Source: DASQHW01 sp038238245 (lineage in GTDB: Bacteria > Actinomycetota > Acidimicrobiia > IMCC26256 > PALSA-610). Taken from it: DNA of 64,000 nucleotides. The stretch spans positions 124,001 to 188,000 of the forward strand of contig JBBRXX010000002.1 of NCBI GenBank assembly GCA_038238245.1, given 5' to 3'. Below, piece after piece: positions 57,457-64,000 of this stretch. The position numbers and the translations under genes are program-made. The notes beneath the pieces were generated by a model that ran no database searches, had not been told where the DNA came from, and worked only from the letters and a program-made list of their open reading frames with translations. Positions within the stretch are counted from its first letter, which is position 1. The number at the start of each line of letters is the position of its first letter.

Positions 57457-59274
57457 GTGAACGACAGGGACAACACCGACGACGGGGCGACGCGCAAAGC
57501 CGGCTTGCGGCTGATGCGCGAGATGGTCCGCCCGCATCGCCGGATGATGTACCTCGGCATCGCCGCCGGCCTGGTATGGGCGGTCGCGAGGGTCTCGGTA
57601 CCGACGCTCGCCGGCGACGCGATCGACTACGGCATCCGGCGCGGACGCTGGGGCACGACCGCGATGTGGACGGGACTCATTCTGGGCGCCGGCGCGGTGC
57701 AGGCCGTCAGCACGGGGCTCCGCCGCTATGCCGCCTTCGGGCTTGCGTGGCGCGTCGAGACCGACCTCCGGATGAAGCTCGTCGCGCACCTTCAGCGTCT
57801 GCACTTCGCGTTTCACGACCAGGCGCAGACGGGCCAGCTGATGGCCTACGCGAACACCGACATCCAGCAGATCAACAACGTCATCTTGCTGATCCCGTTG
57901 ACGATCGCGAGCACGATTCAGATGCTCGCGGTCGTCGTCATCTTGTTCTTGCGAAGTCCCGGGCTCGCGCTGTTCGCGCTCGGCACGTTGCCGCTGCTGA
58001 ACTTCTCGGCGGCGCGCTTCAACCGTCGCATGTATCCCGTCGGCGCGCAGCTCCAGCAGGAGCTCTCGGAATTGTCGGGCGTCGTCGAAGAAAGCGTCAC
58101 CGGCGTGCGGGTCGTGAAGGGCTTCGGCGCCGAAGGGTTGCAACGGGCGCGGCTCTCGGCCGAAGCGTCGAGCGTGTACGACCGCTCGATGGACCAAGCG
58201 CGATTGCGTGCGAACTTCTTGCCGCTCATCGACCTCCTGCCGACGCTCGGACTCGTCGGAATCCTGTGGTACGGCGGCCACCAGGTCCTCGCGGGCAATC
58301 TTTCGGTCGGCGACGTCGTCGCGGCCAACTTGTACGTGTTGATGCTCATCTGGCCGCTGCGCATGATCGGAATGCTGATCGGCCAGCTGCCCCGTTCGGC
58401 CGCGGCCGCCGGGCGGATCAACGCCGTGCTCCTGACCGACCCTGCAATCGAGGATGCTCCGCACGCCCGGCCGCTCCCCGACGGGCCCGGCACCGTGCAA
58501 TTCGAGGACGTGACGTTCTCCTACGGCCGGGGTCCGGCCGTGCTCGACGGTCTCTCGCTCGAGATCCGCGGCGGTGAAGCCGTTGCCCTCGTCGGTGCGA
58601 CCGCGTCGGGCAAGACGACGATCGCGCGTCTGATCCCGCGCTTTTACGACACTCCGGCCGGCCATGTGCGGATCGACGGCGCGGACGTCCGCGAAGCGCG
58701 CCTGAGCGACGTCCGGCGGGCGGTCGGCATCGTGTTCGAGGACACGTTCCTGTTCTCCGACACCGTGCGAAGCAACATCGCGTTCGCCGATCCGAGCGCA
58801 CCGAGCGAGGCCATAGTTCGGGCCGCGAAGCTCGCCGGCGCGGACGAGTTCGTGCGCGAGTTGCCCGACGGCTACGAGACGATCATCGGCGAGCACGGAT
58901 ACTCGTTGTCCGGCGGCCAGCGGCAGCGCATCGCAATTGCGCGCGCGGTGCTCGCCGATCCGCGCGTCCTGATCCTCGACGACGCAACGTCCTCGGTCGA
59001 TCCGACGAAGGAGCACGAGATCCGCGCCGCGTTGGCGGAGGTGATGCAAGGGCGTACGACGATCATCATCGCCCACCGCCCGGCGACGATCGCGCTCGCC
59101 GATCGGGTCGTGCTGCTCGACGGCGGCCGGGTCGTCGCCGACGGCACGCACGACGACCTGCTCGCGACGTCGGCTCGCTACCGCGAGGTGCTCGCCCGGG
59201 CGGCGGCCGAGCAGCACGCCGGCGTGGTCGACGACGAAGAGCGCGCCGAAGACAACGTGCGGGAGGCGATTTAG
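57457..59274 (+). CDS. ABC exporter subunit A (permease-ATPase, degenerate catalytic site)
   Basis: 605 residues from GTG 57457 (VNDRDNTDDGATRKAGLRLM). Six-helix membrane domain then ATPase domain with Walker A GATASGKTT, signature LSGGQRQRIAIARAVL and Walker B LILDDATSSVD, where Asp replaces the catalytic Glu. That change is typical of one half of heterodimeric exporters. The partner gene follows after 3 bp. The start is uncertain by a few codons. Confidence 0.9.
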   Translation: MNDRDNTDDGATRKAGLRLMREMVRPHRRMMYLGIAAGLVWAVARVSVPTLAGDAIDYGIRRGRWGTTAMWTGLILGAGAVQAVSTGLRRYAAFGLAWRVETDLRMKLVAHLQRLHFAFHDQAQTGQLMAYANTDIQQINNVILLIPLTIASTIQMLAVVVILFLRSPGLALFALGTLPLLNFSAARFNRRMYPVGAQLQQELSELSGVVEESVTGVRVVKGFGAEGLQRARLSAEASSVYDRSMDQARLRANFLPLIDLLPTLGLVGILWYGGHQVLAGNLSVGDVVAANLYVLMLIWPLRMIGMLIGQLPRSAAAAGRINAVLLTDPAIEDAPHARPLPDGPGTVQFEDVTFSYGRGPAVLDGLSLEIRGGEAVALVGATASGKTTIARLIPRFYDTPAGHVRIDGADVREARLSDVRRAVGIVFEDTFLFSDTVRSNIAFADPSAPSEAIVRAAKLAGADEFVRELPDGYETIIGEHGYSLSGGQRQRIAIARAVLADPRVLILDDATSSVDPTKEHEIRAALAEVMQGRTTIIIAHRPATIALADRVVLLDGGRVVADGTHDDLLATSARYREVLARAAAEQHAGVVDDEERAEDNVREAI

Positions 59275-59277
59275 CGA

Positions 59278-61083
59278 ATGGGCTGGTGGGGGGACAGTGT
59301 TCCGGAAGAGACGCTCTCGCGCGACGAGGCGTCACGCGTGCTGCGCCGCCTTGTGCGCATGCTGCGCCCGCAGCGCGCGCTCATCGCGCTGGCCACGCTC
59401 GTGCTCATGGGGCAGGCGGCCGCGTTGCTCGCGGGTCCGGCGCTCGTGCGGCACGGCATCGACGAAGGGCTGCTCTCGAACGACGGCAAGGGCGACGCGG
59501 GCGCGCTCAACCTCTCGGTCGTGCTGTACCTGTCGATGGCCATCATCGGCCTGTTCCTCGGTCGCGCCGCCATCGTGCTGGTCGCCCGCGTCGGGGAGGC
59601 ATTCCTGCGCGACCTGCGAAATCGCCTGTTCGGGCACACGATGAGCTTGTCGCTCGACTACTTCGACACCGAGAAGACCGGCAAGATCGTGGCGCGGATG
59701 ACCTCGGACATCGATGCGTTGCAGGAGCTGATCTCACAAGGGCTCGTGTTGTTCGTGCAGAACATCTTCTTGTTCACCGGCGCGATCATCGTGGTGTTGC
59801 TGTTGTCGTGGCAGCTCGCGGTCGGGGTGCTGATCATCGTGCCGCCGGTCTTCTTCGCAAGCCGGTGGTTCCGCCGCGTGTCGAACAAGGCGTACCTCGA
59901 GGTGCGCGACCGGATCTCGACGAACCTGTCGACGTTGCAGGAAAGTCTCGAAGGCGTCCGCGTCGTGCAGGCCTTCGGGCGGGAGCGCCAGTTCACCGAG
60001 CGGTTCGAGAAGTCGAACGAAGACCAGTACGAGGCGAACATGCGCACGACGCGCATCTCGGCCAAGTACTTCCCGGTCATCGAGTACGCCGGCGTCGCCG
60101 GCACCGCCGTGATCATCGGATACGGCGGCTGGCTGTCGACGCGGGGCATCATCACCGTCGGCACCGTCGCGGCGTTCGTGCTCTACCTGAACAACTTGTT
60201 CGAGCCGATCAACCAGCTCAGTCAGCTGTACAACACCGTGCAGTCGGCGGGCGCGGCACTCGAGAAGATCTTCGGCGTTCTCGACACCCGGCCGACGGTG
60301 CGCCAGCATCAGGGCGCGGTCGACTTGCCGCCCGCGAGCGAGATCGACGTCGATCACGTCTCGTTCGCGTACGGTCGAAACGATCCCGTCCTCCACGATG
60401 TCTCGCTGCACGTCAGCGCCGGTGAACGCCTCGCCCTCGTCGGCCCGACCGGTGCCGGCAAGTCGACGCTCGCCAAGCTCATCGCCCGGTTCTACGACCC
60501 GGTGGACGGTGCGGTGCGCGTCGGTGACGTCGATCTGCGCCAGGTGACGTTCGTCTCGTTGCGTGAGCACATCGTCGTCGTGCCCCAGGAAGGCTTCCTG
60601 TTCGCGGGCACGTTGCGGGACAACGTGCGCGTCGGTCGCCCCGACGCGTCCGACGCCGAGGTCGAACAGGCGTTACGTGCACTCGGCTTGCTCGAGCGGT
60701 TCCTCGCGTTTCCCGACGGGCTCGAGACCGAGGTGCGCGAGCGCGGCTCCCGGTTGTCGGCGGGGGAGCGGCAGCTCATCTCGCTTGCGCGCGCGGCGTT
60801 GGCCGACCCGACGATCCTCATCCTCGACGAGGCGACGTCGAACCTCGACCCGGGGACCGAGCGCTCGGTGGAACAAGCGCTCGAACGGCTGACATACGGC
60901 CGTACGGTGGTGGTCGTGGCGCACCGGCTGTCGACGGCCGCGCGCGCCGACCGCATCGCGGTGATCTCCGACGGCCGTCTGGCCGAGCTCGGCACCCACG
61001 ACGAGCTCGTCGCCCACGAAGGCCACTACGCGTCCCTCTATCGCGCGTGGTCCGCCCACCAAGCAACCCCCGACGTCGCGTAA
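59278..61083 (+). CDS. ABC exporter subunit B (permease-ATPase)
   Basis: 601 residues. Six membrane helices (about 35-330), then Walker A GPTGAGKST, signature LSAGERQLISLARAAL (Ala for Gly) and Walker B ILDEATSNLD with the catalytic Glu. With subunit A it forms one canonical and one degenerate ATP site, as in TM287/288- or BmrCD-like transporters. ATG 59278 is 3 bp after the first gene's stop. Substrate unknown, perhaps lipids or drugs. Confidence 0.93.
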   Translation: MGWWGDSVPEETLSRDEASRVLRRLVRMLRPQRALIALATLVLMGQAAALLAGPALVRHGIDEGLLSNDGKGDAGALNLSVVLYLSMAIIGLFLGRAAIVLVARVGEAFLRDLRNRLFGHTMSLSLDYFDTEKTGKIVARMTSDIDALQELISQGLVLFVQNIFLFTGAIIVVLLLSWQLAVGVLIIVPPVFFASRWFRRVSNKAYLEVRDRISTNLSTLQESLEGVRVVQAFGRERQFTERFEKSNEDQYEANMRTTRISAKYFPVIEYAGVAGTAVIIGYGGWLSTRGIITVGTVAAFVLYLNNLFEPINQLSQLYNTVQSAGAALEKIFGVLDTRPTVRQHQGAVDLPPASEIDVDHVSFAYGRNDPVLHDVSLHVSAGERLALVGPTGAGKSTLAKLIARFYDPVDGAVRVGDVDLRQVTFVSLREHIVVVPQEGFLFAGTLRDNVRVGRPDASDAEVEQALRALGLLERFLAFPDGLETEVRERGSRLSAGERQLISLARAALADPTILILDEATSNLDPGTERSVEQALERLTYGRTVVVVAHRLSTAARADRIAVISDGRLAELGTHDELVAHEGHYASLYRAWSAHQATPDVA

Positions 61084-61204
61084 TTCCGGGTCGCGACACA
61101 CCTCCGAGCGGCGGCTTCGCCGCGTCAAGGAGGATTCGCAGCTCCCGGCCAGTTCGCTCCGCACCCTTCGGGCTGCTCCGCTCTCCGCCTCGTGAGCGAG
61201 GCAG

Positions 61205-61218
61205 TTGGTGCGCACCAA
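61205..61218. promoter_or_regulatory. 14-bp palindrome upstream of P450
   Basis: TTGGTGCGCACCAA is a perfect palindrome, 28 bp before the TACCGT box (61247-61252). The P450 start is 7 nt after that box. It may bind a dimeric repressor; no regulator gene is adjacent. Confidence 0.5.
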
Positions 61219-61259
61219 GACTCTTCACCCGACATCCATCCGGGGGTACCGTCGGCCGG

Positions 61260-62459
61260 ATGGCCACCGTCGATGTCGTCTACGACCCCTATGACTATGC
61301 GATCGACGCCGATCCGCACCCGGTGTGGAAGCGGCTCCGCGACGAGGCGCCGGTCTATTACAACGACCGGCACGACTTCTACGCCCTGAGCCGATTCGAC
61401 GACGTGCTCGCGGCGCATCTCGACCCCGTGCGGTTCAGCTCGGCGCACACGACCGTCCTCGAGATGATGAGCGCCGAGCCGAGCGAGTTCGAGCAGTCGC
61501 TGATGATCTTCATGGACCCGCCGCAGCACACGCGTTATCGCAAGCTCGTCGCCCGGGCGTTCACGCCGCGCCACATGGCCGCGGTCGAGGTGCGCGTCCG
61601 GGAGCTCGCGGCCGGCTTCCTCGACCCGTTCGTCGACGCCGGCGAGCTCGACTATGTCACCGACTTCGGCGCCCGGCTTCCCGTCATGGTGATCTCGGCG
61701 CTGCTCGGCGCGCCCAAGGAGGACGAGGTACAACTCCGCGAGTGGAGCGACGAGATGCTGCATATCGAGCCGGGCGAGATACTCGGTCCGCGTGCCATGG
61801 CCGTTCGCGATCAGGTGCACGACTACTGGCAGGCCCACATCGACGAACGGCGCAAGCGCCCGTGCGACGACATCATGAGCGAGCTGATGGCCGCGGAGTT
61901 CGAAGAGCCCGACGGCTCCTCCCGTCATCTCGTCGACGACGAGCTGCACGCGTTCTACGGCTTGATCTCGGCGGCCGGGAACGAGACCGTCGCGCGCTTC
62001 CTCGGCTGGGCGGCGACCGGCCTCGATCAATTTCCCGACGAGCGCCGCAAGCTCGTCGACGACGCGTCGTTGATCCCGAACGCGGTCGAGGAGATCCTGC
62101 GCTGGGAAGCACCGTCGGCCATCCAGGGGCGCTGGACGACCGCCGACATGCGGCTCCACGACACCGCAATCCCGAAGAACTCGAAGGTCGCGCTGCTCAC
62201 CGGTGCCGCGAACCGTGACGACCGGGTGTTCGCCGATCCCGACGCGATCGACGTCGAGCGCACATTCGCACGTCACGTCGCGTTCGGGTACGGCATCCAC
62301 TTCTGCCTGGGCGCGGCGCTGGCACGTCTCGAGGGCAAGATCGCGCTCGAGGAGACGTTGCGCCGGTTCCCGACATGGACGATCGATCGCTCGCGTTGCG
62401 AGATGGTGCACACGAGCACCGTGCGCGGCTACGCCAAGGTGCCGATGTCGACGCGGTGA
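61260..62459 (+). CDS. Cytochrome P450
   Basis: 399 residues. AGNET at 239-243, K-helix EEILR (278-282) and haem loop FGYGIHFCLGAALARLE with ligand Cys349. It is a class I soluble P450 of the same broad type as the one at 15768, but not a close duplicate. ATG 61260 begins MATVDVVYDPYDYAIDADPH; the leaderless box supports it. Substrate unknown. Confidence 0.95.
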   Translation: MATVDVVYDPYDYAIDADPHPVWKRLRDEAPVYYNDRHDFYALSRFDDVLAAHLDPVRFSSAHTTVLEMMSAEPSEFEQSLMIFMDPPQHTRYRKLVARAFTPRHMAAVEVRVRELAAGFLDPFVDAGELDYVTDFGARLPVMVISALLGAPKEDEVQLREWSDEMLHIEPGEILGPRAMAVRDQVHDYWQAHIDERRKRPCDDIMSELMAAEFEEPDGSSRHLVDDELHAFYGLISAAGNETVARFLGWAATGLDQFPDERRKLVDDASLIPNAVEEILRWEAPSAIQGRWTTADMRLHDTAIPKNSKVALLTGAANRDDRVFADPDAIDVERTFARHVAFGYGIHFCLGAALARLEGKIALEETLRRFPTWTIDRSRCEMVHTSTVRGYAKVPMSTR

Positions 62460-63553
62460 TGCAGGAGCTCGTGTGTGGTGTGGATCGCGATCCACTCCAC
62501 CGTGCGGAGCTGCGGTTCGGGATAGTTGTAGAGGCCTTGTCGCGCCCAGCCCGCGTCGTCGAGCACGTGCAACGTCGCGACGAATGCCTCCGCCGCTGCC
62601 AGCACTTCCGCTGCCACGACATCCGGATCTTGCTCGTTGTACCTCTCCTCGAGCACGCGCTCGTCGCGCCGCATCGGCACGAAGCGCGGCTCGTCCTCGC
62701 GCTGTGCTTGCACCACCCGATCCCGTTGCACCTGCAGCACGTCACGCACGTGGCACGCGTACTCGAGCGGCGACCAGACATCTGATGCTGGTCGCGCGCG
62801 AACATTGACGGCGTCGATCGCACGCAACCGGTCGACGAAGGCTCGCGCGTCCGATCGCAACCACGGGATGATCTCGGCCCTCCCGACCTCGTACGAGAAG
62901 CCGCACGTCTGGCAGGCATCGCCGAGCGCGTCGTAACCGACGAAGTCGAAGATGCGGACGTGGGGCCGGAACGGCGACGGCGTGCCCGTGAAGCGGTGCA
63001 TCCCGATGCCGAACGCGGAATCGTTCGGCGCGACGAACGCAACCTCCGCGAAGTCCTCTTCGGCGAACCACGCCCGTACCTCCGGCGTCACGTCGGGCGG
63101 TCTCCGGTGGCGGGTCCAGATCACATGCGCGCCCGGCGCGCAGAGCATCGGCAGCAGTCGCACGGTGTGCTCCATGTCGGCGTCGGTGATGTTGCCGAAC
63201 ACGCCGCACACGAGCACGAGATCCGCGGGCGCCGCGTCCTCGTATCCGGTCGACATGCCCGCGTCGCCGACGAGGACGTCGACGGCGGGTCCGACGTTCT
63301 CCCGGGCGCGGCGTGCGAGCTCAGGGTCGAGCTCGACGAGGACGCCGTGCACGTCGCGAGCGCGCGGATGGTCTTCGAGCGCGCCGGCCAGGTCGCGCGC
63401 TTCGCCGGCGCACATGCTGATGACCGAGATCGGCCCCGCGGGCGCCGCGTCCAGGGCGTCCCTGATGCATTGCTGCACGATCGCGAGACGCTGCGCGAGC
63501 GGGCTTTCGGAGATGTCGTACGCGCGGTGCCACTCGTGCCAGTCGCGAGCCAT
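62429..63553 (-). CDS. SAM-dependent methyltransferase-DinB fusion protein
   Basis: 374 residues. Residues about 1-205 are a class I methyltransferase-like domain (MARDWHEWHRAYDISESPLA, the SAM loop ISVISMCAGEARDLAG, LVELDPELARRA and LVLVCGVFGNITDADMEH). Residues about 215-374 are a DinB-like four-helix domain ending IAIHTTHELLHHRVDIGTLA, with the expected metal-binding His residues. It may methylate a small molecule or thiol-bound substrate held by DinB. The 3' end overlaps P450 by 31 bp. The gene is divergent from the dehydrogenase. Confidence 0.85.
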   Translation of the reverse strand: MARDWHEWHRAYDISESPLAQRLAIVQQCIRDALDAAPAGPISVISMCAGEARDLAGALEDHPRARDVHGVLVELDPELARRARENVGPAVDVLVGDAGMSTGYEDAAPADLVLVCGVFGNITDADMEHTVRLLPMLCAPGAHVIWTRHRRPPDVTPEVRAWFAEEDFAEVAFVAPNDSAFGIGMHRFTGTPSPFRPHVRIFDFVGYDALGDACQTCGFSYEVGRAEIIPWLRSDARAFVDRLRAIDAVNVRARPASDVWSPLEYACHVRDVLQVQRDRVVQAQREDEPRFVPMRRDERVLEERYNEQDPDVVAAEVLAAAEAFVATLHVLDDAGWARQGLYNYPEPQLRTVEWIAIHTTHELLHHRVDIGTLA

Positions 63554-63569
63554 GAGGAAGAATCATTGC

Positions 63570-64000
63570 ATGACGTACCGAGTGATCCAGTGGGCGACCG
63601 GCCTCGTGGGCAAGGAGGCGATCAAGGGGGTGGTCGCACACCCCGAGCTCGAGCTCGTCGGCGCCTGGGTGCACAGCGAGGACAAGGTCGGCCGGGATGT
63701 CGGCGAGCTGTGCGACCTCGGACCGATCGGCGTCCGCGCCACCAACAGCCTCGATGAGATCTGCGCGCTCTCCGCCGACGCCGTCGTCTACGCGCCGGTG
63801 CTCGCGTCCACCCGGGACGTCATCCGGCTGCTCGAATCCGGCAAGAACGTCGTGACCCCGGTCGGGTGGATCTATCCGGGTGACACGCCCGGCGTCGCCG
63901 CGCTCCAAGCCGCCTGTATAAAGGGCAACGCGACGCTGCACGGTACGGGTATCAACCCCGGCGGCATCACCGAACGCTTCCCGCTGATGTTGTCGGCGCT
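63570..64000 (+). CDS. Dihydrodipicolinate reductase/amine dehydrogenase-like protein, 3' truncated
   Basis: The gene runs off the window; 143 codons are visible. It starts MTYRVIQWATGLVGKEAIKG, a Rossmann segment of the 2,4-diaminopentanoate dehydrogenase/dihydrodipicolinate reductase-like group. Further landmarks are ELVGAWVHSEDKVGRDVGEL, the ADAVVYAPVL strand and NVVTPVGWIYPG. It would be an NAD(P)-dependent oxidoreductase of unknown substrate. GAGGAAG lies about 9 nt before ATG 63570. Confidence 0.82.
   Translation, partial: MTYRVIQWATGLVGKEAIKGVVAHPELELVGAWVHSEDKVGRDVGELCDLGPIGVRATNSLDEICALSADAVVYAPVLASTRDVIRLLESGKNVVTPVGWIYPGDTPGVAALQAACIKGNATLHGTGINPGGITERFPLMLSA

Noticed and set aside
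1..64000. CRISPR array, prophage, transposon, tRNA or rRNA genes
   Set aside because: No regularly spaced repeats, integrase or transposase motifs, or tRNA/rRNA signatures were seen on reading both strands; a dedicated scan could still find a tRNA.

Overview
The window is 64 kb of GC-rich DNA carrying about 70 genes on both strands with very little intergenic space. Gene content points to an actinobacterium, most likely an uncultured member of the Acidimicrobiia. The signs are an F420-type LLM oxidoreductase, a TIGR03086/mycothiol-type DinB protein, polyphosphate glucokinase, an Rpf-like cell-wall hydrolase, MauE/DUF4395 proteins, bacterial P450s and many acyl-CoA genes. The class assignment is inference. 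I recognised no rRNA, tRNA, CRISPR array, transposase or phage gene. This looks like chromosomal core and accessory metabolism, not a mobile island.

Layout. 1-9.6 kb: LLM oxidoreductase, two proteins of unknown function, a tandem VOC pair, a sulfatase, a two-component system, an EthD protein, a hydrolase-adenylate cyclase fusion and a DinB protein. 9.6-17.4 kb: malonyl-CoA decarboxylase, an amidohydrolase, two coupled SDRs, a transporter, and P450 plus SnoaL. 17.4-25 kb: sugar module with zwf, a GMC oxidoreductase, gnd, ppgK, GH15 and an esterase-thioredoxin fusion. 25-34 kb: selD, an NlpC/P60 endopeptidase, dienelactone hydrolase, a rhodanese-like protein, a MarR/ClC divergent pair, an MBL hydrolase, a repeat-rich exported protein and a phosphotransferase. 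34-44.4 kb: CoA-ester lyase, methionyl-tRNA synthetase behind a putative Met-codon attenuator, a methylsuccinyl-CoA dehydrogenase candidate, an SGNH protein, an ABC exporter, a second acyl-CoA dehydrogenase, a MaoC hydratase and a HIT protein. 44.4-51.2 kb: a structured non-coding stretch, a fluoride riboswitch with crcB, an RHH-like regulator, an ABC-2 exporter with a frameshifted ATPase, and MBL, flavin reductase, MauE, DUF4395 and PhnB-like genes. 51.2-64 kb: diguanylate cyclase, PepSY protein, divergent FtsH-like protease, ECF sigma factor with partner, Rpf-like protein, heterodimeric ABC exporter, P450, methyltransferase-DinB fusion and a truncated dehydrogenase.

How genes may work together. 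GH15 can release glucose from glucans, PpgK phosphorylates it with polyphosphate, and Zwf and Gnd oxidise it to supply NADPH, which P450s and reductases consume. The CoA-ester lyase, the long acyl-CoA dehydrogenase and the MaoC protein match the mesaconyl-CoA half of the ethylmalonyl-CoA pathway. The FtsH-like protease, ECF sigma factor, membrane partner and Rpf-like protein form a plausible envelope-stress cluster.

Regulatory reading. Many start codons here have a TANNNT box (often TAGCCT or TAGCGT) 6-9 nt upstream and no Shine-Dalgarno sequence, so leaderless mRNAs appear to be the default. I used this box to choose several starts. The strongest candidates for undescribed regulation are the Met-Met leader peptide with alternative hairpins before the methionyl-tRNA synthetase gene, and the 17-bp palindrome that covers both overlapping promoters of the MarR/ClC pair.
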